Assembly: GCA_011947345.1 (NCBI GenBank)
Contig: JAAVTG010000783.1
Coordinates: 186,001 to 250,000 of the forward strand
Length of the DNA stretch: 64,000 nt
Direction: 5' to 3'
Origin: Phytophthora quininea
Lineage: Eukaryota; Oomycota; Peronosporomycetes; Peronosporales; Peronosporaceae
Of this stretch, positions 1 through 11,359 are shown piece after piece (within the stretch, counting starts at the first letter, position 1; each line of letters begins with the position of its first letter). The translations under genes were made by a program, and so were the position numbers. Below the pieces are notes generated by a model. The model saw only the letters and a program-made list of their open reading frames with translations. It was not told where the DNA came from and searched no databases.

Positions 1-1068
1 ATTGGAGGAGTGACGCTGCCCAAGACGCCCATTTCTAGGGAGGACGCGCTTGTGGCTGCCGCCGCCGCCGCAGTACAGGCCAAGGAGGCGCAGAAGGCTC
101 TTGAAGCAGAACAGGCCGCGAACGCGGGACTTTCAGGACTCTCGGGCGTGCAGCTGGTCGTGCATCAATTCCTGGCGACGCACGCGCACACGCTCGCGCA
201 GCTGGGACTGGCTCGAGCCGAGTTCCCCAACTCGAGGCTGTCCCTGAAACAGGTCGAGTCGCTGCTGAGTCCCGTGGTGGCAATGTGCAATGCGTTGCGG
301 CCCGACCATTTTGGGATTCATGTGCCCACGGCGGAGATCGCGAGCACGATGAACGATGTGCACTACTGGAAGCTCTGGGAGTCGGATACCATCGACATTG
401 GCATCTTCTTCATGCCGCCCAACAGCACCATCCCGCTGCACAACCACCCAGGCATGAGCGTCGTCACGAGAGTGTACGTAAATTTTCGTTTCTATGCGTC
501 TGTGGAGGGGAGAGCTAATTTTTTTTGTGTGTGTTTTTCATCTTCGATGGACAGGCTGTATGGTTCAGCGAACGTGACGTCGTACGATGTCGTCTCCGAT
601 TCGCAGGTGCTAAAGCTCGAACAAGGAAGCGAGATTGTTTACAACGACGCCACTTTCAGCGAAGAGTACGTTGTCATGAAGCACTTTTGCCTGTTCGTTC
701 GTGAACTAATTGTCACTTATTTGTTTATTCAGTGCTATTGACCCAGCCGGGGAAAAGTATCCTGGGCACGCGTAAGCCGTGAGGGCGTGTGTGGTCCAGA
801 GACAACGATGTGGTTGGACCCGCGCAGATTTAACCTGCACAACATCCGAGCGAGCTCTGAAATCGGCTGCGCGATGCTTGACGTGATGGTTCCACCCTAC
901 GACAACGCCAACCGCGATTGCCATCACTTCAAGGTGTTGGAGGAGAAGATGGTGCTCAACCAGCGCATCGTCAAGATGCAGGAGTCTATCAAGCCTGACA
1001 ACCACATGGAACCCCCGACATCGAACGGCACAGCGTCGTCGTCGTCGTCCCCATCCCCGTCTTCGTGA
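1..1068 (+). CDS. Cysteamine (thiol) dioxygenase, PCO/ADO family, left-truncated
   Basis: The reading frame is open from the window edge, so the true start may lie outside. Translation gives an N-terminal helical region and then the cupin core with the motif PLHNHPGMSVV, which carries the iron-binding histidines typical of 2-aminoethanethiol and plant cysteine oxidases. A GT-AG intron at 474-554 restores the frame into LYGSANVTSYDVV. The C-terminal block (about 820-960) ends with ML-DVMVPPYDNANRDCHHF, matching the conserved PPY...RDC(T/H)YF end of the family. A second intron lies somewhere between about 665 and 810; I could not fix its borders because the simplest splice leaves a stop at about 772. 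The family adds O2 to cysteamine or N-terminal cysteine and acts in the cytosol, in oxygen sensing and sulfur metabolism. Family assignment is firm; exon ends are not. Confidence 0.75.
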
Positions 1069-1651
1069 TCTCAGGAAAAATGCTCGGATGTGCTTTCTCA
1101 AGGAGGCTGTTTCTGAGTCCGCACCCCTTATGTCGTCGTCGCGCCGCCTGTCACGCAGCTGGACACGTTCAATTATCTGCACACGGACCGGTAGAGTGTG
1201 AGCAGAGAGATTTGCTGTCTCTGCTGTTTGGCTGAATACGCTTTGCATGTCTGGCAAAAGTGCTGTGGAGGGGATAAGTCAATTTATATGGACGGCGCGA
1301 TAGAGAAGAGCAGAAGAAAGTGAAAGTGGCGGTGTCAAACAAGCGAACGTCCAAGGCGTATGGATATTATTATTATTGGTTACGGTCAGGGTCTTCGTTG
1401 GTGTTGTTTCCTTCGTGTGTAGTAGAGGAAAAGGAAAGCTCCTAGTGAAGAAACCCTGTCCGATCGATAAGAAACGTGTGAAATGCCCATCGTCGTGTTC
1501 GTTCAGTATTCGACCATCGAAATGAAGATTATCAACGGACGTGGTGCATATTATTAGTATTCAAACCGAACAATTGAGCTACCTCTTCTGTAAGCTTACT
1601 TGTACACAGGTAGCTCGCTTCAGGATACGCAAAGGGCCAAAAGGCTCTTTC
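1069..1651. other. Intergenic stretch, no gene seen
   Basis: About 580 bases between the dioxygenase and the convergent PH/DUF547 gene. It holds short AT-rich runs (TTATTATTATTA near 1370) and presumably both 3' untranslated regions. No open frame with recognisable protein similarity was seen. Confidence 0.5.
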
Positions 1652-3195
1652 TTATAGTTGAGTCGTGCCACCTCCTTCGTGAGTACTTGAAGAATCTCCA
1701 CCGTTAGCCGAGTTGACGCTGTCATCGGGTGCTGAGACCCTGCAGCTTTCGTCTTCTATCAGTGTTGTCTTGGGTGTGTAGTTGAACGAACGATACTTGG
1801 CACGCAAAGGGGCTTCGTCGAGACCTAGAGCATTGATCACCTGGAGCTGCAACGTCTCGTCCATAAATCCTAGCAGTTTCCGCACGCAATTAACTGCAAA
1901 CGCGTCAGGCTTTTGCTGGGTTGGTCTCCCAGTTGCCGCGCTGTTGAAATCGTGGCGATACCACTCGCACACGCGCGGGAGAACAATAACGTTCGAGTCT
2001 TTTGGAACTGCAAATGTCCTTGAGCACTGCTGCATTTCAGGAACGAGCGCAGGACGGCATTCAACTGTTCATGAACGCAGTCCGGGTCATAGACAGCGAT
2101 CTTCTCACTGCCGCTGTGGTTCAAAGCGAGTGCGAGACTGAGGCGGAAGTCGGGGTGCGTAATTCCAAGGTTCTGCAGTCTGCTCGATGGCTCTTCGGCT
2201 GCCGACAAGACGTTCTTTAAACTCAAATGTGGGAGCTCTGCGCGCGGCATACGAGCGCGCAAAATTACGTGCTCAATCTCAGCTAGCGATACATTCACTT
2301 GCTCACCCAAGGAGCCACGACGTAGTCCATAGGTCATTCGCGTGAGGAAGTGAGCCCACTGGCCTTTGCCTCGCGGAAACCCGTGCGCGATCATAGCGTG
2401 TGCTAGCACGGTATGGTACAGATTCAAGTAAAACGCCACCTGCTCTTCGTGCGATCCTGAATCTTGCAGAAGCTGTACATCCACACCACGAAGCGCGCTG
2501 GCATCGTCTAGGAATGCTAGCACATGGGTCACTGACAGTTCTTGTGCATGATTCAGAATGTGGAGCGCACGTTTCAACGTGCGTTTCATCAAGCTCAGCG
2601 TGCCAGAAACAGTGTCTGTCGAAATGGTATCCAGCTCATTGCTTGGCTGTTGCTGTCGTAGTTGTGGAAATAGTGCTCTCGAGTTGAGGTCCACACGGTT
2701 GGCAGGTCGAAGTGCTGGAGTAGCTGCGAAGCAAATGTACATTTCGCCTTGGCGCGCGCGGGCAAAGTTAGCCTCTGGGTTGCAGTACTGCAGCACGCCG
2801 CGAAGCCAGGCATCCCGGGTAGAGGCAGTCCCCACGCACAGTACGATTTCCTCAGCAAACGTACTGATTTGAAGCGCAAAGGCCCCTTGAGTGGGGCTCT
2901 GTTTGTCGAGAAAAGCAGCACCACAGGGCACATCAACGGCTCGTGCACCGATAATGTGCGAACAGGGTACTTGCTTCTCGGCGCTGGAGGCGTAAGATCG
3001 ATAAAACAGTAGTGTGTCCTTAGTGAGCAACAGCACTTCTTGTCGTAGCAATTCGGCTGCGTAATAGCGATAAACGACGCCTTCGAAAACGACGCCGAGT
3101 TCTTCCCGGTCGCGGCGACTGAGATTAACTCCAATTCGAGACGGAGAGAGCGTTGAGCTTGTGGTGGATGCTTCCTGGAGCCTTTGGCGCTTCAT
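1652..3195 (-). CDS. PH domain + DUF547 protein
   Basis: Minus-strand gene starting at 3195 (MKRQRLQEAS). Residues of about 30-140 read as a pleckstrin-homology fold: VVFEGVVYRYYAAE, alternating strands, and a final tryptophan helix at DAWLRGVLQYC. From about residue 210 on the sequence matches DUF547 (EEQVAFYLNLYHTVLAHAMI, later HPDFRLSLALALNHS and an ELNAVLRSFL-like helix). The frame that runs to 1870 loses similarity near 2030, and the adjacent frame continues the DUF547 end (RTFAVPKDSNVIVLPRVCEWY) to a stop at 1652. A single-base indel near 2030 is therefore likely. DUF547 proteins of plants and protists often carry lipid-binding or DEP modules, but the biochemical role is unknown. A membrane-recruited, non-enzymatic function is inference from the PH domain. 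Confidence 0.7.
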
Positions 3196-3442
3196 GAGGC
3201 ACTTGTAGAGAGATGCCTGGGCTGTAACGAGGCGGTCATCGTCCTGGGTTTTTCGAAGTCTCCATCACACGCTCCGTCTATTGTTTCTGTGTCGCTGGGT
3301 GAGTCGCTGGAGTAGGTTGGGAACGAAGACTGTGGGAATGGCTCACCTGCCAACCTTTGAAGGTGCAATACAACTTGCTGTGCTTCGGTTAAAATCGTGC
3401 TGTAGCTGCCGATACGCGAGCGGCTGTGGAAGCGGATTTTTG

Positions 3443-5056
3443 CTAGCTCTTCGGCGGCCTTCCCACTTTTTGCGCGTGCCGCCCTTGCAGTAGTGCGCGT
3501 AGCTCGTAGCTATTCACAATGGCGAGCCGGTATCGACTAGGACTCTTCGATAAACCATCATCCGAGTCCAATTCACCTTCCTCCAATTTGTCCTTCACAG
3601 CAAACACGTAGTGCACGCGCCGCACGTCCGAAGCCACGTCCACTTCCTCCATCAAACACAGATACGAAAACGACAACTGTCCAAGCCGTCGAGCATGCTC
3701 TCGACGTAGAAAGTTTCATGCTCCTGCGCCCGCACCGGATCTTCATCTGTTAGTGAGCTTGCATCGCTCAGCGTCGTGCTCATTGTGCTAATCTCAGATC
3801 CGAGAAGACTTAATCCAGTAACAACTCCACCAACTACTCTCCCACTGCTTCGACTCGACGCCTTTCCCATTGCTTCTTCCGTGGACAGTTCTTCGTAAAC
3901 GTGGTGGTGGCGTCGTCGATGCTTGTCGTACTTCACTTCAAACGAAAATAGGTACTCTTTTTCGCTTTGTCGATGGGTATCCGAAGGCGTGACGACCCCC
4001 GTCGATTCAGGACGAACCTCGTAGGCCACCAACCGTAGCGGCAACGAGTCGAAAAACTCGCGAGATCCATGGCGTTCAAACCGCCAGGTAAATTGGCTGT
4101 CTCCCACCTGGTCAAATCCACATACATCGTGTGGAAGTCGAAAGTGTACGTAGGACCGACTGCATATCGTTCCTCACCGAGCGGCGTATGCCGTCGCTTT
4201 CTGCGCTGCTCTTCGGTCTCTCCAAAGTCGCTCGTCCCCAGTACTGGTGGCATCTCTCCTTCCAGCGTCTCTACAAACTGATCCACTGATTGATACAAGG
4301 GAAATGCGACCGCCGGTAACTCGTCGGCATTTTCGCTGTCCGCAGAGCTCCCAAAACTAAAGCTGACTCGACCGACCAATCTGCGAATCAGCCCCATGAT
4401 CACCAACGCCACACTGCGCGTGAACACCCCCGGAGCAATTCGTGCCGGCAGTTCTCCTCCTAAATAGACCGGGCCTCGAGGTTGCTTTTGAAACGCCCCT
4501 GCACTTGGATCCAGAACATGCGGCGCTTGCCTGCAAACAGCGCCGCGTAGCGCGGGTCCTCGGGCTGTGTGCGCACTAGGAACAGTGCGTGGCCCATGAA
4601 CAGCTCTGTCTCGAAGACAATGGGAGTGCGAGAGTTCATCTCCATCTCTTCTCGCTCTGTGGCGGTGCTGCCGACGTCACTGACCACGAGCCTGGACGCT
4701 CGATGGTGAGCCACACGCTGCTGCATCTCTTCCTGCTCCCTCTGCTCCTGTTCAGCGTCCTCGCTTCGGTCTGTCGTGTCGTCTTGGACGGAGAGTTCAT
4801 CGTCTCCTTCAGTGGACGCGTCATCCGCTGGTGGGGATGGCGTCCGCTCCGTCCGCTGCCATTCGCCCGTCGGCGATTTCTTTCGCGGCTGTAGATGTTG
4901 CACCACGGAAGACCCGTGCTCCAGCAGCACGAACAGCAGCAGCGCGCCGGCCAGTCCATAGAGCCCCAGCACGTAGTGCACGGCCACGCTGAGCGTCGCC
5001 AACGCCGCCAGATCCGGCAGCCAGTCCGCCTCGTCCGCCATGCGGGGAGAATCCAA
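3443..5056 (-). CDS. DUF1769 family protein (frame-broken)
   Basis: Four overlapping minus-strand frames make one protein. The first (5056-4460) has an N-terminal hydrophobic stretch (VHYVLGLYGLAGALLLFVLL), an acidic low-complexity linker and then FAGKRRMFWIQVQGRFK, the signature start of DUF1769. The next frame, through 4427-4050, gives YLGGELPARIAPG, VALVIMGLIRRL and YTFDFHTMYVDLTRWE. The third (4107-3652) gives FFDSLPLRLVAYEVRP and the fourth ends at 3443. Each switch needs only one base: near 4465, in the T run near 4050, and near 3675. Fungal and oomycete DUF1769 proteins have no proven function. The N-terminal membrane segment suggests anchoring. Either this is a real gene with draft-sequence indels or a recently dead copy; I favour the former because all conserved blocks survive. 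Confidence 0.62.
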
Positions 5057-5457
5057 AAGTGTTTTGCAGTTGTTCCTGGCAGGTGTTTTCGTTTCTGTGA
5101 GCTGCTGACGGTTGAGGCGTCTGGCGAAAGTCTGCGGTCGCGGTGCTAAATGCCCGGCAGAAAAATCGAAACCCCTTCACCTGATTCGAGCGCGCTGGGC
5201 TGGGCGTTGCGGCAGAGCGACGGCGTGGCAAGCAAGCGGGTCAGGCAGCACGACGTCCCGTTGTGCTGTGGCCCATGCGGCGGAATGAGAGCTCAGTGCG
5301 TGCCGGCCGTTGAAGCAGTCGAGCAAGGAGTCGGTCGTTGCCGGTGCTCCAGCGCGGCCCTTCACTACGAAGATCGTCGTAAGCAATGATCCTGAGTTTT
5401 CCAGCATATTTTATTTTTATTGAGAGGGATGTGATTATCGCAAAACCTGCGTTGGTC
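5057..5457. other. Intergenic region upstream of left aldolase arm
   Basis: Between the DUF1769 start and the outer edge of the inverted repeat. It is likely to hold the DUF1769 promoter. No credible coding sequence was seen. Confidence 0.4.
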
Positions 5458-6120
5458 AAAGATTGTTTTGCGCTGCCAGGCCTTGAGAAGCACTATCGAG
5501 CAACGGCAGAGCACCGACCTCCTCTATCCATATCTCCCTCCGCAGCGAGCGCAGCTTGTGACCGCCCCAGGGCGACTGGGACGCCGAAGACCGCTTGCTA
5601 CAGCAATAGCGCTTCGCGTCCGGCGTTCGGATCGAGATCCCAACCGCACGCACGCGATGCTCGCGCTCTCACATGATACCGTACCTGTACCGGATCCGCA
5701 CGCACACACCAGCTCCTGGAGCGGGGTTAGTCTGTCTCCTCCAACGCGCTTACCTTCACACGAGCCAAGAAGATATCGAACACCGCCATCCGATGGGGAA
5801 ACTATATACACCACGTATACCTCGGGAGACCACGTCACTCGGGTGTGAAATCCGCTACTGATGGCTGTCGCGCACAGGCCAAAGAAACACGTCCGCTTGC
5901 TGCTCTGCGGGGTTGCATGCACACTGCGCGGAGCGGCTTGCCACCGATTGCTCCATGCGGCTCTGCGCCAGCAGGATCGGGCGCGTTTTACAGAGAAACG
6001 CGCCGTTTGATGCGCGAAGACTTGACTTGGTGTTTGTATGACCGCGCGGATGGGTTCGTGTCCCAACGGGTCTGTCCAGTCTGTGTTCGCCTCGACCCGA
6101 CCCGTGTTAAAATGCGGCTT

Positions 6121-6170
6121 GATTGCTCGCCACGAGGCTAAATCGGCACCGATTGCTCGCCACGAGGCTA
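6121..6170 (+). repeat. Short direct repeat upstream of FBA (left arm)
   Basis: The 20-mer GATTGCTCGCCACGAGGCTA occurs at 6121-6140 and again at 6151-6170, a 30-base period. It is followed by AGCC/GGCT blocks that pair with each other (TTTAGCCTTTAGAGCCTAAA). The mirror copy is at about 14687-14736. Its position about 220 bases before the start codon makes a regulatory role possible but unproven. Confidence 0.7.
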
Positions 6171-6386
6171 ACATTTAGCCTTTAGAGCCTAAATCGGCAG
6201 CCAAAAACGACCCGCTCGGCCCACACAACCTGTCTATGCTCCCGCGAGCCAAAACCAAGCAGCGTTCTGCTTGGTTTGGCTCGCTCGCTCAAAGTCTCCC
6301 TTGCCCTTGACGAGACCGCAGCCCCCAGCCACTTCGAATCTTGCTTCGATCCCCCAAGCAGCTCTCCCCAAGCCTTCCACCTCAAG

Positions 6387-7463
6387 ATGGGTCTCCTCGA
6401 CATCGTGCAGCCCGGCGTCCTCAACGGCGAGGACGTGGTCAAGGTCTACAAGTACGCCCAGGAGCACAACTTTGCCATCCCGGCCGTCAACGTGACGTCG
6501 TCCAGCACGGCCAACGCCGCGCTGCAGGCCGCGCGCGACATCAAGTCGCCGATCATCATCCAGACGTCGAACGGCGGCGCCGCCTTCTACGCCGGCAAGG
6601 GCATCGACAACAAGGACCAGAACGGCTCAGTGCTGGGCGCCATCGCCGCCGCGTACCACGTGCGCGCCATGGCCAAGCACTACGGCGTGCCCGTGATCCT
6701 GCACTCGGACCACTGCGCCAAGAAGCTGCTGCCGTGGTTCGACGGCATGCTGAAGGCCGACGAGGAGTACTTCAAGGAGCACGGCATCCCTCTGTGGTCG
6801 TCGCACATGCTGGACCTGTCGGAGGAGCCGATGGAGGAGAACGTAGCCATCAGCAAGAAGTACTTTGAGCGCATGGCCAAGCTGAACCTGATCCTGGAGG
6901 TGGAGCTGGGCATCACCGGCGGCGAGGAGGACGGCGTCGACAACAGCGACGTGGACAACGCCTCGCTCTACTCGCAGCCCGAGGACATCTTGCTGGCCTA
7001 CAACGAGCTGGGCTCGGTGTCGCCGAACTTCACGATCGCCGCTGCGTTCGGCAACGTGCACGGCGTGTACAAGCCAGGCAACGTGAAGCTCCACCCGGAG
7101 ATCCTGGGTGGCTTCCAGAAGCACATCGCCAAGGAGAAGGCTCTGCAGGACACGAAGCCCGTGTTCTTCGTGTTCCACGGCGGCTCTGGCTCGACCGAGC
7201 AGGAGATCCAGACGGCCGTGAGCAACGGTGTGGTCAAGATGAACATCGACACGGACACGCAGTGGGCGTACTGGGACGGCCTGCGCAAGTTTTACGAGGA
7301 CAAGAAGGGCTACCTGCAGGGCCAGATCGGCAACCCGGAGGGTCCCGACGCCCCGAACAAGAAGTACTACGACCCGCGCGTGTGGGTGCGCAAGTCGGAG
7401 GAGACGATGATCGCTCGTCTGCACGAGGCGTTCCGCAACCTGAACTGCGTGAACGTGCTGTAA
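6387..7463 (+). CDS. Class II fructose-bisphosphate aldolase, copy 1
   Basis: A 358-residue, intron-free protein, the usual length of the E. coli FbaA-type class IIA enzyme. It cleaves fructose 1,6-bisphosphate to DHAP and glyceraldehyde 3-phosphate in glycolysis and runs the reverse in gluconeogenesis. Visible marks are HSDHCAKKLLPW (catalytic Asp108, zinc ligand His109), LEVELGITGGEEDGV, NVHGVYKPGN (His225), FVFHGGSGST (His264), the phosphate loop KMNIDTDTQWA and NKKYYDPRVW. I chose MGLLDIVQ at 6387 because it aligns with family N-termini and the upstream in-frame extension is unlike aldolase. Third positions are strongly C/G-rich, as expected for a highly expressed gene. It is carried on the left arm of the inverted repeat. 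Confidence 0.97.
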   Translation: MGLLDIVQPGVLNGEDVVKVYKYAQEHNFAIPAVNVTSSSTANAALQAARDIKSPIIIQTSNGGAAFYAGKGIDNKDQNGSVLGAIAAAYHVRAMAKHYGVPVILHSDHCAKKLLPWFDGMLKADEEYFKEHGIPLWSSHMLDLSEEPMEENVAISKKYFERMAKLNLILEVELGITGGEEDGVDNSDVDNASLYSQPEDILLAYNELGSVSPNFTIAAAFGNVHGVYKPGNVKLHPEILGGFQKHIAKEKALQDTKPVFFVFHGGSGSTEQEIQTAVSNGVVKMNIDTDTQWAYWDGLRKFYEDKKGYLQGQIGNPEGPDAPNKKYYDPRVWVRKSEETMIARLHEAFRNLNCVNVL

Positions 7464-7595
7464 GCGCCTTGAAAAGGTTCTGCAGCGTTGACTGGTTTGT
7501 GGCTACCACTCGCGATGTAGCTTCCTGCCGGTGAATAGATGTAATAGCAAATATACCCCTTCTAGTGGATCAGAGCACCAAACCAATTTTGCATT

Positions 7596-8100
7596 CTTTC
7601 TTTATCGACAACACTATTGCTGTGTGTTCGCTAAATATTGTTTCTGCATTCGCGCCATGGGCCAAAAGAGCTAGCCCTTCATGGAACTCAAAAATGCTGT
7701 TAGTCCTGCAAGGTGTGTTATTTCATGCTCGCATTGCGCATGCACTTACAGGTAGTACACCACAACTCCCGGGAAAGAGTTTTTTTAGCAAGCAAAGCAA
7801 TGTGACTTGCACCATTGGCAGATCTGGTGGTGGATGAAGTTTTTAACAATGCAGTGCACCGGTTTGCATCGGGTAGACTGTTATCGGGTCACTGACAGGC
7901 CTGCCGATTATGGTCTCTTGAGTAATTTTTATGAGGCGACGAAAATGTTAATACTCCGATTTTCCTGGCCAGTTCTGATAACTTATTAGCTATGACAATT
8001 ATCTCTCATAACGGATAACAAACCCTCTTTACTGTAGTAACTGTCTCCCAATCCAACCAAGAGCTAAAGTCTTCTCAACCAACGATTCCCACGGCCGGCC
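7596..8100. other. Spacer between left FBA arm and hAT remnant
   Basis: AT-richer sequence without a recognisable gene; it starts exactly where similarity to the right arm ends. Short frames here are not supported by any similarity I can see. Confidence 0.4.
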
Positions 8101-8110
8101 ATTCCCCACA

Positions 8111-9900
8111 GTGTTTGAGTGCTCACTCTTCATTTTGAGCACCCCCAGCACCACCACTTCCTCCTCCTGCCCGACCGCCATGGTCCTCGCCTCCCGCCCT
8201 CGCCACGATGCCTTCACTCTGGCCCAGGTTTCTGGATTCTACTTCCACCCGTGCCGCGAGGTCATCCTCAAGAATTCTCGCTGTAGGGTGCGGCACGGCG
8301 CGGAAGCAGACGCGCCGGAACGGCTACAGCAATCTGATGCATCACGTCGGCACGAGCATACTGACTACGAGGCGGTGATGCTCGCTGCATCTACGGCTGA
8401 AACGGGCTCTATGCTAAACTACGTGCACCAATCGGCTCTGAACGTCTACGGCTGGATGGACTGGATACTCAAGAACAATCTGCCGCTGTCGTTCTGCGAG
8501 AACCGCGCAGCCAGGAGGTTTGTTAATTTTTTAATGTTGGTGTTTTCATTTACTACTTACTAATTTTGTTATGCTATGGACCAGATACACAAAGATCCAA
8601 TTTGAGTGGAGACACTAGTCAGTGCAATGGACAACCTGACTAGGGTTGTGGAGCGCGCCATTGCCACAGAGCTTCCTGTTCGACGGATGGACGCATGCGT
8701 CCGAGCATTTCATTGCTGTGTTCGCCTGCTACGAGGTTGGGGTCGTCAGGAAGACGCCTCTACTTAGCATGGCCCCTCTGCTTGATGTTCTTGATGAGGA
8801 TCTTTCTGCGAGAGGACACATGGAGTTCCTGGCGATGATGCTGCCTCGAGATTACGGCAAACAACTCGCGCAATGCCTATTCCTGGTTGCTGACAGTTGC
8901 GCTGTTAACGGGCTACTAGCTACGCTAATGGGAGTACCCCTTGTGGGTTGTGCCAGTCACAGGCTCAATTTGGCTGTTCAAGCGGATATGGACGATTTCA
9001 AGGCGGACTTGGACTCAGTCCACTCTTTGATGCTTAAGTTACGCACTCTATTGTAGTCTGCCAAGCTAAGGTAACTACTGGTGATGTTAATTTTACTTTT
9101 TCCATCTAATTATATTTTGCTTGTAGGCTAAAAACATCTCTGCGACCTGTCATTCGCCAGGATGCTAGATGGTCGTCGACCTTTGGTATGGTGGAGTGCT
9201 ATTTTGAGCTTTTGGAACACCTCGATATGAATGACGACGCGCTCGTAGAATATCTCCCACCACCAGCCGCCAACCGTCGCCTACGCGCCCTTTTGAAGGA
9301 GCTATAAAGGTCGAGTCGGTTGCCAAAGCTCTCCAGGCTGAAGATGTCACTCTGCTGGATGCTCGAGTCTGGTTCGACGGGCTGCTCACAATCAAGCCTC
9401 AATACGAGAGGTTTATCGGTTCGTTTTGCTGTGTTAGTTATTGCGGAGGATTTTCTAACTCTTGTTTTATATGCTATGCAGGACCTCGGGGGCGCATCAT
9501 CCACAGCCCGGACGTTGAGGTCACCTGCGTTCGTGTCCTAAGTGGAGACTCAAGCCGTATGAAGAGAAACGAGCGGGTCGCGCTAGAGCCCTTCTGACGC
9601 CCGGAAGTTGAGTCTGCGGCGAGTGGGGCCAAGGACCAAGATGTAAGCAGTGATGATGAGGAATCGTTCGTGCAACGACTCCAGAAACGACGCCGTCTTG
9701 CTCGAAAGGAGATCAAGTACGACCTCCTGTCGAGCATTCATCCGACATCCAACGTTGCTGAGCGCTTCTTCAGCGTCGCGCGCACTGCGTTTGGCCAGGG
9801 GCGCCACAGTCTCCAGCCGATCACGCTCGAGATGATTCTGTTCTTGCGCCAAAACTCGAACTACTTGAACGCGCAAGATGGCGACGACGCTACTCGCTAA
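8111..9900 (+). mobile_element. hAT-family transposase remnant
   Basis: Broken plus-strand frames reproduce the order of a hAT transposase. Near 8310 a frame gives a BED-finger-like GYSNLMHHVGTS; then VYGWMDWILKNNLPLSFCENR; at 8646-9056 the RNase-H-like core with DGWTHASEHFIAVFACYE and LMGVPLVGCASHRLNLAVQ; and at 9690-9900 the C-terminal hAT dimerisation region (HPTSNVAERFFSVARTAFG, then LEMILFLRQNSNYLN). Several frameshifts and stops separate these blocks, so it cannot make a full protein. Terminal inverted repeats and an 8-base target duplication were not identified with confidence. Confidence 0.85.
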
Positions 9901-11359
9901 TAGATCAAGCTGAACTTGTCCAATATTTATTTTTTTGTGCTTGCGATGACTAACCCCATAGTGTATGCGCTGTTGCTGTAGGTTGGGCATCATCATTTAT
10001 CTGTCGACTACGTGGAGGATGCATAACAATGCCATATTCGGCACCCTCATCACTGAGGGGTCTGGTCTCGGATCTGGTCACGCTATCAAGTTTTCGGCAC
10101 GTCCTCAATGCAAATCTTGCATCCTATGAATGTCCTTTGAAGAATGTGGTGGTGCTGTAAGACTCAAACGCGTCAAAATGACTGTTTGTAAATTTTGGAG
10201 ATCACCAAGCCCTGGATTTAAATCCGATGCGGTCATCCCGCCGCCTCGTGACGCATTTTCTTCTGATACAGTGTCACGTGCTCTGGTAGAAGTTGATGTG
10301 GGTAAGTCTGCACTTGTTGGAAAGGCGGAAAAATGAAGACTGATTGATGTTATGGTGGCTGCAAGCCTCTAGCTACAGCAAATTTGAAAGGAAAGAGTAG
10401 GAAGTTGTGAAACCAACGCGGACTGCGATTGTGCAGCTCAGTGCCGAGGAGGAACCCGAAACCTCCGAGGTGCCGTTGGGTCAGGAATTGCGACTGTGTC
10501 TTGGCGATCCGCGGGCTTGTGTCCGTGACATGCAGCACTTGCACCGGCGAAATTGCGGGATTATGCTTAGTTTATCGCTGTTCCTGGTGTGCGACCGATT
10601 CGATCCGAGACCACTCGGTGACTCGATACAAAAATTTCCCTGCATCGATAACACAAGACACCATTTAGAGACAAACCAATGCATGTGGTGTGTCGGCACA
10701 GTTGTCTAAACTTCACAACCAAATGAAAATGTTTTATTCTTCTTATCGCCACTCAAAGCTTCAAACATTCGTGCTACACGTTAGACCGTGCCGGAAATCC
10801 AGGGACTGCAGTATTACAAAACCATCACTAAGTAGCCACAAAGTGTACCAGCAACGTTCTTTGTTGTCCATAAAGAAAGAATGATTCTTAAACGGAATTT
10901 TCAGGACCTCGTCAGGACATTCAAATTAGCCAATAGAACGAGAGCGAAATTTGACCTACGGACCTACGCTTGCTGTCTCGCGAGATTATCGGTGATTCGA
11001 TGCAGACGGACAAGTGACACCCAGCCTAGCTGCCCTCTCCGTCGCTTCCTAGCGTGTGTGGTGCGGAGTGGCACCTCAACAGGTGATGAACACGCCGCGT
11101 AACCTCACACAGCTTCCTCTACGGATTGTCTCGGCCGCAGTAAGTCTCTTGCTGTAGCAAACACCACAATTTTCTTCATAAGATATTGAGCGTCACTAAG
11201 ACACTTTTGACTGTTTCGGTTTGGCATGTCAGCACCTTCGATCAAGCGCAGAGGCGGCAACTGCTTCTCGGCATTTCCGCACCTCCACAGCACCCACAAG
11301 TGAGCGACTGAGCACTCGGGGAGAACAAAATCGAGAGGGACTCTGCGAAATCTCCCAGC
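9901..11359. other. Non-coding stretch between hAT and Crypton remnants
   Basis: About 1.45 kb without a convincing gene. Frames are short, and none shows a known motif. Probably untranslated ends of the two elements plus decayed sequence. Confidence 0.4.

Larger units (their letters stand above)
5458..7595 (+). repeat. Left arm of a long inverted repeat (FBA arm)
   Basis: This stretch is the reverse complement of 13262-15414 almost base for base. The outer junction lies at AAAGATTGTTTTGCGCTGCC (5458 on) and the inner one at CCAATTTTGCATT (ending 7595). The arm contains about 900 bases of upstream sequence, a complete aldolase gene and about 130 bases of 3' flank. Differences seen by eye are few: a 15-base tandem duplication present only in the right arm, a one-base A-run difference upstream, and two synonymous changes in the gene. 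Confidence 0.9.

Noticed and set aside
5524..6174. 216-residue minus-strand frame within the left FBA arm, partly duplicated in the right arm
   Set aside because: Its duplication is explained by the repeat itself; the frame breaks at the arm's A-run difference and shows no domain.
6276..6386. In-frame N-terminal extension of aldolase copy 1 (MARSLKVSLALDE...)
   Set aside because: Class II aldolases start at the MGLLDIVQ-like position, and copy 3 shares the protein but not this upstream stretch. Treated as 5' UTR, although a targeting peptide cannot be fully excluded.
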